From positions 1-64,000 of the forward strand of contig CAMJTU010000004.1 of the NCBI GenBank assembly GCA_946408825.1: a stretch of DNA of 64,000 nucleotides, written 5' to 3'. This stretch comes from an uncultured Planctomycetaceae bacterium. Its GTDB lineage: Bacteria; Planctomycetota; Planctomycetia; Pirellulales; Thermoguttaceae. Position 1 is the stretch's first letter; each line of letters begins with the position of its first letter. Below, piece after piece: positions 8,478-19,800 of the stretch. The notes beneath the pieces were generated by a model. The model was not told where the DNA came from. It saw only the letters and a list, made by a program, of their open reading frames with translations, and searched no databases. The position numbers and the translations under genes are program-made.

Positions 8478-8530
8478 TACGCGAGTGTATACCCCGTTCC
8501 CGTCGATCGTTAGCGTATTAACAAGATAAC
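8478..8530 (+). repeat. Structured repeat Z, copy 2 (degenerate)
   Basis: A weaker copy of the Z element: CACT-loop-AGTG hairpin followed by CCGTTCCCGTCGATCGTTAGC and TATTAACA, which aligns with CCGCTCCCGTTGGTCGCTAGC and CGTTAACA in copy 3. Only the part after the second hairpin is clear. Confidence 0.4.
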
Positions 8531-8573
8531 CTTTCTTCAGTCAGTTACGGATCCGCCCAATAACCAACTCACC

Positions 8574-10829
8574 TCACTCAAACAGCATTTCCTGTCGAGT
8601 CGAATTGAAGAGTTCAATCCTGTTGTCAACCTCGATCCGGTTAACGATGTACCCCCTTAATTGACACGCTTTAATAAAGGCGTCGATTCGATTGACGCCT
8701 TTAATTTCTTTTAGCGTAATCACGGCGCCGAAATTCAGAGGCTTTTTCGTTCGATCCGCGAGTCTTTCGTTTGAAGTTATCGTCATTCCCCAAAGACGTT
8801 CGCCGTATGTTTTTTTGGGCCTATTTATTCTTTTAAGAGTCGCTGAAATAAACTTCGTATTATCCCATTTTCGGAAAGAATTTCTCGACGTTCTCTCGTC
8901 GATATACGCGCCTTCTTCATGCTGCTTATTGCCGACAATATCTTTGATTTTCCCCTTGTCGTCGACGACTCCAAATTTCAACGATAGTTCGCGGTTTGTA
9001 TAGTCGACGCCCTGTCTTCGACAGCATTCGGGAAAATAACAGAGAGTCGCGCGAGCGACATAAGGATATTTATCGCCTTCGTCTCTCGGAACGGGAATCG
9101 CATAATTCGAGGTTCTGTAGCTTTGTGACGTTCCATAAACCATGAATCTGATTTCGCCGCTTTCGGTAGACAATATCCGGTTAATATCAATAGGCGCGAC
9201 GCCGTATCCTAAGAAGTCCTTTTTTTGATACGTTGTTCGTTTGAATTCCCATCCGGCGGCGGAGTCGATCAGCAGCGCTTTCGCAATTTCTCTCGGAAAG
9301 CCCATAACGTCGATCAGATAGCATAATTTTCTGCTGATCCACGGGGCGGCAAAAGAGGTGCCATACGCTTCCTCCTCGCCCCTCGGCGAATAGGCGACGA
9401 TTCTCTCGTTATAGTCGCCGCCATAGTAGGAGACGTCCGGTTTGTTAAAAAAGTTCAGGACGTTTCCTTTTCTCGAATATGACGCCGGTCGACCGTCTCT
9501 TCTCACCGAGTTCACCACGACGGAATTAAGGGAATCGGCGGGAGAGCCGACCTTCAACTCACCGTGGGGAATCGACCTATTATCATTCGTGCCGGAAATT
9601 ACAAAGACAACGTTGTATTGGACTTGAAGCTCGTCTAAAGCCGCCGCGTCGTAAGAAATAAAATTTTTAGAGGTCTCGTCCTCCGTGCCTAGCGATAAGT
9701 TCCAAACATGTATGTCTCGATTGTTTTGGACGATCTCTCGGATCTTCCTAACGAGTCTGATCGTTGAAATTCTATCGGAACACACGCCGAAATGCCGCAC
9801 TCTAAATCTGCCGCAACGGTCGTCTAGCCATGGGTTCATTCTTGGTCCGTCGACAATGATCGACGTTACCTCCGTTCCATGATCTCTGTTCTGATCCTGT
9901 TTTGAATTCTTTTCAAAGTCGTCGCGACAATCAATGTTTTCTACCCAAGAGCTGAAATAAACCCCGTCGTCAAACAGCATGTCAATGACGCCGATTATGG
10001 GTTCGTTTTGAGGATCGGGAATCTCGACGCTTGCCGTCGGTTTAATATTTAAAATATCGCTTGGCTTGACCTGCGAGAAATCGGTCGAAATCATCGATAT
10101 CAGGTATGGAACCTTTTCGTTTAGGCGTTCGAAAAGGTCTCTCGATACGGAAAGCGTGTCGTCGCTGTGGGGGTCGTAAACGTAGCGGTATCGATCTACT
10201 CCAAGTTTTGACAACAACTCAGAGAGTTTCAGTTCCGTTCTATACAGCGTGATCAAAAAGAAATCGCGGTCAGGAACGCTTGAGATATGAGGAACGGAGA
10301 ATGAATCGACGGTCGAACAGTCGACGACAATCCCCCTCAACTTAGACATTGTAAGAGGTTGATACCTCTCGTAGACGGTTCTATCCGTTATGTTGTTGAA
10401 GTTCTCGCAATTCGCCGTTCCGCCTAGCTCGTGATTGATAAATCGTTTGACGACGCGCAAATCTTGGATCGAACGGTTAACCGTTTCTTCATCGACGTAA
10501 TATGTGATAATGTGCTTTTCCTTGCCCGGAAGAGCGTCTGAAAACCGTGCTCCGACGACGGCGTCGTCGACCGATTTCCCAGATTCCTTCAATAAATCAT
10601 GAATGCGTCTCGATTTTGGCACAAGGTCGTTATAATTAACATCAACTACGAGCTTGTCGACTATTTTTTTTGTATTTCGATAATAGTCCAAGACGCCTTT
10701 GAGACTATCGATAAGCGCGTCCACTTTTTCAGCGGATACCGACGCATTTGGACGGAGTTTCTTCCCGCCGATCTTTTGGTTGTTTTCTTCGTTCGAAAAG
10801 TTGAGTTTAATCTGTAGAATCGGGTTCAT
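8574..10829 (-). CDS. Subtilisin-like S8 serine protease of an AAA-protease pair
   Basis: The 751-residue protein has the S8 catalytic triad in order: Asp in GVIDMLFDDG at about 280, His in RDHGTEVTS at about 317, Ser in YGTSFAAPW at about 493, plus the oxyanion Asn region VISGTNDN near 412. The 270-residue N-terminal domain and the C-terminal 200 residues are unassigned. There is no signal peptide, so it probably acts in the cytoplasm, unlike most subtilases. Its ATG directly follows the stop of the AAA+ gene (no gap), so the two form one transcription unit. AAA+/S8 pairs of this type occur in bacterial genomic islands and are predicted conflict or stress modules in which the ATPase presents or unfolds substrates for the protease. 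Confidence 0.85.
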   Translation of the reverse strand: MNPILQIKLNFSNEENNQKIGGKKLRPNASVSAEKVDALIDSLKGVLDYYRNTKKIVDKLVVDVNYNDLVPKSRRIHDLLKESGKSVDDAVVGARFSDALPGKEKHIITYYVDEETVNRSIQDLRVVKRFINHELGGTANCENFNNITDRTVYERYQPLTMSKLRGIVVDCSTVDSFSVPHISSVPDRDFFLITLYRTELKLSELLSKLGVDRYRYVYDPHSDDTLSVSRDLFERLNEKVPYLISMISTDFSQVKPSDILNIKPTASVEIPDPQNEPIIGVIDMLFDDGVYFSSWVENIDCRDDFEKNSKQDQNRDHGTEVTSIIVDGPRMNPWLDDRCGRFRVRHFGVCSDRISTIRLVRKIREIVQNNRDIHVWNLSLGTEDETSKNFISYDAAALDELQVQYNVVFVISGTNDNRSIPHGELKVGSPADSLNSVVVNSVRRDGRPASYSRKGNVLNFFNKPDVSYYGGDYNERIVAYSPRGEEEAYGTSFAAPWISRKLCYLIDVMGFPREIAKALLIDSAAGWEFKRTTYQKKDFLGYGVAPIDINRILSTESGEIRFMVYGTSQSYRTSNYAIPVPRDEGDKYPYVARATLCYFPECCRRQGVDYTNRELSLKFGVVDDKGKIKDIVGNKQHEEGAYIDERTSRNSFRKWDNTKFISATLKRINRPKKTYGERLWGMTITSNERLADRTKKPLNFGAVITLKEIKGVNRIDAFIKACQLRGYIVNRIEVDNRIELFNSTRQEMLFE

Positions 10830-11867
10830 TTACTTCATCCTCAACTTTCGAGAAACGCTGCTTTTCGGGATTCGAGTAAGAATCTCGATTTCTCTCGTCG
10901 TGAAACCGCTTTCCTTAAGCTTCTGAATGTCAATTACTTCAGGATTCCCATTTAGAGACAGGTATATTTTACGTAAATAATCGTATTCGTTCGACTCGTC
11001 GCTAAACGCTACCGAAGTCTTTATTACCTGCTTTAAATCGCCGGGAAAAGGTATCGTTTGCAACGCGTTCAGTATCTTCTTAAACAGCCTCGAATCCTGT
11101 CTGGAGCTTGTAGATTTCTTAAGTTCAGATTTCAGTAGCGAATCCGCGATTTCGACGAGGTCTTCTCTGGAATAACGGTTAAAGGAAATTGCCGCGTCAA
11201 ACCTCCTTATCAGCGCTTTGTCGAGTTGATCGTACAAATTCGTCGTCGCAATGACGACGGCGGCGCCGCTGAGGCTATCGAGTCCCTTAAGAAAAGTCGA
11301 CGTCACTCTTCCCATCTCGCGAACGTCGTTTTGGTTGATCCGATCAAGCGCTAGAGCGTCGATCTCGTCCAGCATGATAAGAACCTTGCCGTACGATAGA
11401 TGGTTAATTTCGTCAAAAAGAAGAGATACGTTTTTGGCTGTCTCGCCGAGTCTACTGTCGACAAGCTGCTCGAAGGGAACCGAAAGAATATCCCGATTCA
11501 AAATGCGCGCAATCTGCGCCACGGTCTCCGTTTTGCCCGTTCCAGGCGCCCCATAGAAAAGGAATTTTGACAGTCCCGACTTGGAACCGACAGCCCTTGC
11601 GACGCCCAAGACGTCTTCTTCTATGCCCCCCGGCAGATAGAGCGGGTTTTGAGAATACTCGACCTTCCGCAAAAAACGAAGGTTTCGATAGTCTGCCTGA
11701 GGCACGTAGAAACTCGGGCTGGCAATCAACTCCATTAAGTATCGCGCTATTGTTTCGTCGCCCGCCAAGTCGAACTCGCGCGCGATATCCGCAACTTCCG
11801 AGACGAACGCCTCGTCGTTCTTTTCGACATGATACCGCACAAGGTTGACTATGCTTTGCTTTTTCAT
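10830..11867 (-). CDS. AAA+ ATPase partnered with the S8 protease
   Basis: A 345-residue classical AAA protein: Walker A GAPGTGKT at residues 106-113, Walker B LIMLDEIDAL at about 160-169, sensor 1 in VVIATTNLYDQLD, and the arginine-finger segment ALIRRFD near 220. The domain is closest in style to FtsH/spastin-type AAA modules. The C-terminal tail (ESGFTTREIEILTRIPKSSVSRKLR) reads like a helix-turn-helix. It is the first gene of the two-gene unit with the S8 protease and presumably powers substrate handling. About 160 AT-rich bases precede it and probably hold the promoter, though I see no strong -35/-10 pair. Confidence 0.85.
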   Translation of the reverse strand: MKKQSIVNLVRYHVEKNDEAFVSEVADIAREFDLAGDETIARYLMELIASPSFYVPQADYRNLRFLRKVEYSQNPLYLPGGIEEDVLGVARAVGSKSGLSKFLFYGAPGTGKTETVAQIARILNRDILSVPFEQLVDSRLGETAKNVSLLFDEINHLSYGKVLIMLDEIDALALDRINQNDVREMGRVTSTFLKGLDSLSGAAVVIATTNLYDQLDKALIRRFDAAISFNRYSREDLVEIADSLLKSELKKSTSSRQDSRLFKKILNALQTIPFPGDLKQVIKTSVAFSDESNEYDYLRKIYLSLNGNPEVIDIQKLKESGFTTREIEILTRIPKSSVSRKLRMK

Positions 11868-12261
11868 AACGTTTACACGACTCGTTCGATACCGATAAGC
11901 CGCGCTCCTTCGAAAGTTAAATGATCAAACTTATATTCTCTCTAATTCGCAGTCAACAGGTAGAAACTATTGGATTCTATAATAACACAAGGCTGGACAA
12001 AAATCAAGTATCTGGGACAAATTCGTTGATTTAAAAAAATACCAGAAGTCTGAATGTAGAAATTATCTCGTGGCTATCTCGCGAAATCAGAAAATAACAC
12101 GTTGGCCCGCCGAAGGCGGTTTTATTACGCGCCCGCGACGTCGCGGGGGACGATAACGCGCCGGAACGCTTTGACTTGTTTAACGTCTCCCGAGCGCGTG
12201 ATTCTAGGGCGACGCTCGTTGGCGTCGACGCGTTATTCAAATTAATTTAGAAAACAGACGC

Positions 12262-12430
12262 CTGACCAGCGGGAAGGCTGGCGCTTCGCGGCTGCGACCT
12301 CGCCTCGGAGGGTTCGCGCTTCCGCGCGAGCATGAAACCCGCTCCCGTTGGTCGCTAGCCCGTTAACAGACGCTTAACGCATAAGGTTGGAACTTTGACA
12401 GAGACCAGCGTCCCAACGGGAGGCGGAAAC
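12262..12430 (+). repeat. Structured repeat Z, copy 3
   Basis: Hairpin CCAGC-GGGAAG-GCTGG (12266-12281), hairpin TCGCGC-TTCC-GCGCGA (12314-12329), then GCTCCCGTTGGTCGCTAGCC (12341-12360), CGCTTAACGC, GTTGGAACTTTGACA and CCAACGGGAGGCG to 12426. The second hairpin has a different stem from the other copies but the same TTCC loop. The upstream stretch 11990-12260 holds no gene; it includes an end-to-end inverted repeat ATAACGCG (12153) / CGCGTTAT (12229). Confidence 0.6.
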
Positions 12431-12462
12431 ACAGGCATGGGCGCCTGCCGAGGGCCCAAGCT

Positions 12463-12903
12463 TTGATTTCTATGAATTCAACGCTCAAAACTATGGATTC
12501 AATAATCAAAACTTGGGGGAGGATGGATGGACTATCGCCGGATCTATATTATAAGTCCTTTGAAGCTAACGATAACGTCACGTCTGTCGTTATTCCGGCG
12601 AACGAGGAATACCGTGAAATAAAAACAGGCGCCAAACCAAAGAAAGACGTCGAGATAGAAAGCGAATCTAAAGATTTTAAGGAGAAAATTTTGGCTTCGC
12701 GCTATTCTAACGCCATTAAGCAAAACATCATTAAATTGTATGAGAAAATCCAAACGGAAGTTTTTGGCGCCTCCAGAATAATGGAAGTCCTAAATTGTTC
12801 TAACGCAACCGCGACGTCTTATATCAAAAGATTGAACAACGAACTCGAAGTGATCGTCCCAGTGGAAGGAATGGGAAAGGGAAAATATAAGTTTTCCGTG
12901 TAA
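12463..12903 (+). pseudogene. C-terminal remnant of an HTH/ATP-binding (AlbA_2- or Fic-type) protein, or small HTH gene
   Basis: This 146-residue frame has two recognisable parts. Near the N-terminus, GLSPDLYYKSF followed by a short beta stretch (VTSVVIP) resembles the aGLPEPxF segment that closes the ATPase domain of AlbA_2/HATPase_c_4-type regulators or the end of Fic proteins. The C-terminus (FGASRIMEVLNCSNATATSYIKRLNNELEVI...GKYKF) is a winged-helix DNA-binding domain. The N-terminal catalytic part is missing, so the frame may be a decayed gene end or a surviving small regulator. It begins 33 bases after structured repeat Z copy 3. No clear ribosome-binding site is visible. Confidence 0.45.
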
Positions 12904-13067
12904 ATACTTTCCAGCGTAAGTAACGCCCGACGCCCTCTTCGAGTCCGTGTCTAAGGCGGTTTTTTCTGTTTTTTTGAAAAAAAAGTCCCCTGCGCGTTTT
13001 TTAGCGCGCTCTTTAGGGGCGAGAGAACGGCGTCTTTCAGATTCAGAGAACGCGACGGGGTCCGACG

Positions 13068-13574
13068 TCAATCGTCGTCGTCGTCATAGTCGTCTTCGAG
13101 ATCGAATTCTTCGTCGTCGTCGGAGATTTCGTCGAAGTCGTCGTCGGCAGAGGCGATGACGATCTCTGGAACGACGCTCTGAGCGTTTTTGGAAGAGGGC
13201 TTCCTTAGCGCCGAGACATAGTCGTCGTCGCATCGCCGAACGAGTTCGCGGATAAACTCCACGGCGTCGTTTCTCTCGACGGCGGGCAGTTTCCTGATGA
13301 GCGAGAGCGCATATTCCAGCGCGGCGTCGCGTTTTGCGTTCGGATCTTCAGTACTCTCTTGGAACATTTCGCCCTCGCCTTTCAAAATCCAATCGATGCT
13401 AGCGTTGTATTCGTCCCGAATTATGCGGACGCGTCCGTCGGGAACGGGGGCGGACCCCTTCTCCCACGCGGAAACGACGCCGTTTTTGACGCCAATTTTA
13501 TTGCCAAACTGATCCTGAGTAAGCCTTAACGTCGTTCGTAATTCCCTAATTCGCTCGCCGATAGAAGAAGCCAT
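13068..13574 (-). CDS. XRE-family helix-turn-helix regulator with acidic tail
   Basis: The likely 168-residue product starts at 13574 (MASSIGERIREL); GAGG lies just upstream and the longer frame to 13676 would cover the promoter. Residues 4-55 form a Cro/C1-type HTH (LRLTQDQFGNKIGVKNGVVSAWEKG) and the next part, SIDWILKGEGEMF, is typical of phage-like XRE repressors. The last 35 residues are almost entirely Asp and Glu, which is unusual for this family and might act as a DNA mimic or interaction tail. It is divergent from the alpha-2-macroglobulin gene with a 300-base shared upstream region, so control of that gene or of itself is plausible but not shown. Confidence 0.8.
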   Translation of the reverse strand: MASSIGERIRELRTTLRLTQDQFGNKIGVKNGVVSAWEKGSAPVPDGRVRIIRDEYNASIDWILKGEGEMFQESTEDPNAKRDAALEYALSLIRKLPAVERNDAVEFIRELVRRCDDDYVSALRKPSSKNAQSVVPEIVIASADDDFDEISDDDEEFDLEDDYDDDDD

Positions 13575-13647
13575 AAGTCCTCGCCTCGCAAGTAAGCGCG
13601 CGTCAAAGAAGATCTGCGCGCAATTAACAGAATCATGTAACGCGGAC

Positions 13648-13676
13648 ATTTTAGCGCTTACGCGCGACGGAAACAA
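13648..13676 (-). promoter_or_regulatory. Promoter for the XRE regulator
   Basis: On the minus strand TTGTTT (13671-13676) and TAAAAT (13648-13653) are separated by 17 bases. The first possible start codon of the longer frame overlaps the -35 box, which supports the start at 13574. Confidence 0.5.
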
Positions 13677-13745
13677 GACCGGTCTCGTTCAAATCCTCAA
13701 AATGCGACTTCGGAGACGTTCGCGCGAATTACCGCGACGACATGC

Positions 13746-13774
13746 TTGCGTCATAACCCTCGATTCGTTACAAT
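13746..13774 (+). promoter_or_regulatory. Promoter for the alpha-2-macroglobulin gene
   Basis: TTGCGT at 13746-13751 and TACAAT at 13769-13774 with a 17-base spacer. It lies downstream of the first in-frame ATG (13702), which argues for translation starting at 13876. Confidence 0.55.
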
Positions 13775-13875
13775 CGTTACGACAAATCGAGCGACGATAC
13801 AGAACTGAAATTCGCGATTCGGGAGTCGACGCCTTTCGGCTCCTATCGACAGACAAACATTACATGGAGCGTTCT

Positions 13876-16800
13876 ATGAATCAAGGAAACAGAAACAATC
13901 GGAGAATACCGTTCATGACGTCCGCAGCCCCACTGACGCTAACGATCCTGATTCTGATCGCCGTCGTCGCTGTAATCGCAGCGATCGGAACCGCTCGCGC
14001 CGTCGGAAAATCGGCGCCGTCCGGCGCGGGGCAGAATCCCGGCGTGAGAGTTCCTCAACCGAACGCGGGAGTCAGGAAACTCGACGAGAACACGACGGTT
14101 CTCCCCTACGCGGACGTCGCCCAGAAGTCGCCCGAAGAAGTTCAAAAGGAACTCGGGGACAAGACGGGCGAAGAACTCGTCAAAGCCGCGCGCGATCTCT
14201 CAAACTCGCGTCTATACTCCGCCGCCGCGGTCGTCTATAAAAACGTCGTCGACCGCGAAGACGTCTCTCTAGACGCTCGGCTCGAAGCGCTCGGCGGATA
14301 CGCTGCGGCGATGGCCCCGATGCAAAAGTATGAGGAATTAGAGGCCGACCTGGAAGCGATTCTGAAGGCGTATCCCGACGACTGGAGAATGATGACGAAA
14401 GTCGTTAGCGCCATGGAGTATCTACCGCAGGAGGGCGTCGTCGTCGCCGGAGAATTTACCCACGATTATTCGCAGGGAACCGAGGTTTACTCCTGCGCCG
14501 AAAGACGCCGCGTGCGGAAACTGCAGATTCTCCGCGACGCCCTTCCCCTCGTTCGCGCCGAACTCAAAGAGGAGTCGTCGGCCGCCAAGAGCGCCGTCGT
14601 CACGGTCAACCAGTTCTTCAGCCTCTTCTACAACAACCTCCAGCGCCCATACTGGCAAAGACAGACGCTCACGGACGTCGACGAACTCCCCGATTACGAA
14701 CCGCAGAACTACGCGTGGTATCGAGGGCGAAACCAGGGCGCGCCCGTCGACGAAGAAGGAAATCCTATTTTCTACAAAACGCCCGAAAGCTTTGAGGCCG
14801 CTCAAAACGACGGCGAACGTCTCCAAGCGCTCCGCGCCGAAGAGTTCGAACTGATTCAGGATCCGTATCGGCGCGCGCAGATTCTTCGCGATCGGGCGCA
14901 GGAAGCAAAAATGCTCTTCGGCGTCGAGACGCTCGCAAGCTACCGATTCTTCTTTGACGACAAAGACCGCGAAGCCGCCGACGCCGGAATCTGGGCGCTC
15001 GAGACGCTCCAAGATTCCGAAACGATCGCAAAGCTCGCAAACGGCGTCAAGCGCTTTACGCTCCCGGAGGACTACGACTACATCGCGCTCCTAAAGGAAG
15101 CGCTGGAGTTCTCTTACAATCCTTACGACCAAATGCAAATCGCGCAGGAATACGAGTCGCGCCGTCAGCTCGACAAAGCGGCGGACGTCTGGCGCGATAT
15201 TATCAGGCGCCAAAGAGAAAAGGGCGCGTCCACGGGAATTATCGATCAGGCGGAAAAGGCGATCTCGCAAATCGTCGATCCTCGCGTCTCGTTCGACGCC
15301 GCCGCGTCGCAGGTTTCCGGGACGGACGTCAAGCTCGTTCTCCGCAACCGCAACGCGACCGCCGCGAGCGTCGTCGTTCGGAAACTCAATATCGACGCGC
15401 TCTTCAACCAGCTTAAAGACGACGACTTCCTTAAGAGTCGGAGGCTGAGTCTTTCGATTCAGGGTCGGCTCCTTGAACTAGTCGAGGCGGACGCGATCGG
15501 CGAGCCGGTCTTGGATCACGAGGTTGATCGAATTAAGGAACTCAAGCCGCCGAAGGGAAAATTCGTCGGCGGCGAGGTCGCGAACTTTGAAACGCCCCTT
15601 ACGCCCGACCCGCGCCATTACGACGTTCTCGCGCCCGTCGAACTGCCGAAGCTCGCGCCCGGCGCGTACCTGATCGAATGCGTCGCCAAGGGCGGTCCGA
15701 AGGACTCCCGCGAGGCGATCGTCGTTTGGCTCGCCGACATGGCGGTCGCGCGCCGTTCGGTTTCAGGAGGTCAGCGGTATTTCGTCATGAATGCGGAGAC
15801 AGGCGAGCCTCGCGCCAATACGCCCGTCGAATTTACGACGGTCATTCGCCGTCGCGAAACGGTCAACGCGAAAGGCAGACAAATCGACGTCGAACGTCAA
15901 ACGTCGAAGACCGACGAGCAAGGGTCGCTCCTCGTCAACCGTCAAGACGACGACCCCGTGATTAAGCAAACGGTCACGCTCGTCAAGGCGCCGATTCCCG
16001 GCACGAACGATTTTTCATACGCCTTCTTGGATTTCAACTCCGCGTTCTGGCGCGTCGAACGTCCGTACGACTCCCTGCTGGGCGTTCGAGCGTTCTTCGT
16101 CTCCGACCGTCCGATCTACCGTCCGAAGCAGACCGCCAACTTCAAATTCTGGATCGGCAATCCGCGTTACGACGCGCCGGAAGCCGGGAACGAATGGGCG
16201 GGCAAGACGGTCGCGATCCAAATCTCGTCGCCGACCGGCGAAACGATCGTCCGCAAGTCCGATCTAACGCTTGACAAATACGGCGCGATAAGCGACTCCT
16301 TTGAAATCCCCGCCGACGCAAAACTCGGCGTTTACTCCGTCGCGATCGGCGACAAGTTTGCCGCCAACGGTTATCTGGAGCAATACTACGGTTCGGGCGG
16401 GTTCCGTTTGGAAGAGTATCGCAAGCCAGAGTATAAAGTCTCGATCGACGCGCCGAAAGACCCCGTCGCGCTCGGCGACAAGTTCAAAGCGACCGTCCGC
16501 GCAGACTACTACTTCGGCGCGCCCGTCGCAGGCGCGAAGGTTACTTACAAGGTCACGCGTCAACAATATCAGTCGACGTGGTATCCCGCGCGATATTGGG
16601 ACTGGTTCTACGGCTGCGGATATTGGAAATTCCCCTACGACGCGGAATGGTATCCCGGCTGGTCGAAATGGGGCTGCCGCTGCGTCTGTGGAATTTCTCC
16701 CGGCTACTACAACCCTGGAATTCCCGAAGTCGTCGTCGACGGCGAAGGCGAACTTGACGAAAACGGCGAGCTTGAAATCGAGATCGATTCGTCCCTCGCG

Positions 16801-19800
16801 AAGGTAATCTATCCCTCCGACGACCAGACGTATGAGATCGAGGCGGAAGTCGTCGACGAGTCGCGTCGCGTTATTTCGGGGCGCGGCAAGGTCTACGTCG
16901 CTCGCGAACCCTTTACGACGACGGTCTGGCTCGACCGCGGGTTCTACAAGACGGGCCAGAAGATGACGACGTCCTTTAAAGCGCGGCGTCTCGACGGCAA
17001 GCCGGTCGTCGGAAACGCGGTCGTGAAACTCTATCGCGTGACGTACGAGCCGACGGACGACGGAACGATCAAGCCGATCGAGACGGAAGTCTTCGCGCAG
17101 GAGCTTAAGACCGACGAGGAAGGCGCGGGAACCGTCGAAACGCTCGCGGCGAAGCCCGGTCAATATCGCGTTTCCGCCGTCGTGACGACGGAGGAAGGGA
17201 TCGCGGAAGAAGGCGGCCAGCTCGTCATGATTTCCGGCGTCGCCGCGAAAGACGAGGAGAAGCCCGAGTTCCATTTCAACGCGCTTGAAATCATCCCCGA
17301 CAAGCCGGAGTACGCGCCGGGCGAAACGGTTAGACTGCAAATCGCGTCGAACCGTCCCGACGCGCGCGTCGTCCTCTTCCTGCGTCCGGAAGGCGGATGG
17401 GTCGAGGATAAGCCGATCTATCTAAATCTTGAAAACGGCGTCGCTTACTACGACGTTAAGGTCGAAAAGGGCGACCAGCCGAACTTCTTCGTCGACGCGT
17501 TTACCGTCTTCGACGGGAGAATGGTCCAAGAAAAGAAGGAAATCGTCGTTCCGCCGCAGAAGCGCGTGCTCGACGTCGCGATTACCCCGGAAAAAGAACG
17601 CGTCAAGCCGGGCGAAAAGGCGAAGCTTAAGCTCCGTCTCACCGACCCGGACGGCAAGCCGGTCGTAGGTCAGACGGTCGTAACCGTCTACGATCAGTCG
17701 CTGGAGGCGATTTCGGGCGGCTCGAACGTCGGCGATATCCGCGAGTTCTTCTGGAAATGGCGGCGCTACGCTTCGGCAAATTACATGACGAGCCTCGGCG
17801 GCCGTTCGTACTTCGACGTCACTTATCTGCGCTTCCGGAACGCCGACGCGTCGGATCGCATGCGACCGATTGGCGCGTTTGGCGGTCTCGCAATGACGAA
17901 CGGCTTCGCCGGTTCGAAGTCGTCGACTGCTCTCAGAAAGAATCGCAATCGCGCCTTTAACGCCCCGGTGGGCGCGATGGCGGGCGGCATGGGAGGCGGC
18001 ATGGCGATGGCCGCGACGGCGGACATGGCCTTTGACGATATGGAAGTCGCCGAAGAAGCCGTCGCCGACGCCGACGCCGCTCCAATGATGGCGAGAATGG
18101 AAGCGAAAGCGCTCGCCGCGCCGGCGGCCGCCCCGATGATGAAAGAAGAAGCCGCGTCGTTCGAAAACGGCGCGGAAGCGGAGTCGAGCGACGAAGCGTC
18201 CTTCGCCGAGCCGCAGATTCGTAAAAACCTCGCCGATCTCGCGTACTGGGTCGCCGATCTCGTCCCGAACGACGACGGCGTTGTCGACGTCGAAATCGAC
18301 ATGCCCGACAACCTCACGACGTGGAAGATCGCCGCGTGGTCCGTCGGCGACGGTCTGAGGGTCGGCTCCGGCGAATCGACCGTCGTGACCACGAAGGATC
18401 TCATCCTCCGCATGGAGAAGCCTCGGTTCCTGACGCGAGGCGACGAAGCGGTTCTTTCCGCGATCGTTCACAACTACGGCGACGAGGAAAAGAAGGTCAA
18501 GGTCGGGCTGGAATTCCCCGAAGCCGGCGAAACGCCCGCGATCGTCCTTGACGACGGCGCGCCGAGCGTCGCCGACGTCGTCGTGGCGCCAAACGACCGT
18601 CAGCGCGTCGAATGGACGGTTCGCGCCGTCGCGACGGGCGAGGTTACGCTTCTCATGAAGGCGCTCGCCGAAGGAGAGTCCGACGCGATTCAGGATACGA
18701 TTACGATCAACGAACACGGAATCGATCGCCAGATCCCGTTCTCCGGGCTCGTTCCTCCTCGCAAGAGCGATCCGGATAACGTCAAGCGCGAAACGAACTT
18801 TACGTTCAAGATTCCGGCGGAACGTCGCGAAGATTCCTCGCAGCTAATCGTTCGGTTCTCGCCGACGCTCGCGGGCGCGATTCTCGACGCGATTCCGTAT
18901 CTCACGGAATACCCGTACGGGTGCACAGAGCAGACGCTCAACCGCTTCCTCCCCGCCGTCGTCGCGCAGAGGGCGCTGATCGATCTTGGCGTCGACCTTG
19001 AATCGATCGCGAAGAAGCGCGCGAATCTCAACGCGCAAGAGATCGGCGATCCTTCTGAACGCGCGGCGCAGTGGCGCAATCGAGGAACGCGCAAAGACCC
19101 GATCTTCGACACGGCGGAGACGCGAAACCTCGTCGCCGCAGGCGTCGAGAAGCTTCAATCGATGCAGAACGGCGACGGAGGTTGGGGCTGGTTCTCCGGC
19201 GCGGGCGAGGTTTCGTCTCCGAGACTAACCGCGCTTATAACGCGAGGGCTCAAGATCGCTCAAGATTGCGATCAAGAGGTCGACGTGAACGCGATCGCGC
19301 GCGGAATCCAGTGGCTGACGAACTACGAGCGTCAGCAGGGACTGCGCGTCGTTCGCGGCATGGTCTGGACCGACGAACAGAAGCGGAACGCCTCTTGGCA
19401 AGAATGGAAGGAGCGCGCCGACGACGAAGACGCCTTCGTCTACTACGCGCTTACGGAGCTTGGAGTGACGCCCGCGGAATTCCAAAAGACCGACGTCGAC
19501 TATGATAAGGCCGACTACGGCGAAGGCGTCGCCGCTGACGCCGCCCGTGTTCACGCCGTCATGAAAGAGTTGCTCTGGGACGCGAAAAACAACCTAGAGA
19601 TTTACACGCTTGCGACTTACGGTCTCGCGCTTGAAAAAGAACCGTCCCTCGACGACTCCGCGCTCGCACGACTTGAGACGATCTTCCGGATCATTATGGA
19701 ACGCCGCGTCGTGGACGACGAGAACCAGACGGTCTGGCTCGATCTGAATCGCGGCGGCTGGCGATGGTGGTCGTGGTTCGGCTCCGAGTTCGAGACGCAG

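Noticed and set aside
12031..12240. 69-codon frame on the minus strand
   Set aside because: Covers an inverted-repeat region; no ribosome-binding site and low-quality composition.
17422..18717. Open frame of 431 codons on the minus strand
   Set aside because: Antisense to the macroglobulin gene; biased composition from complementary GC-rich codons.
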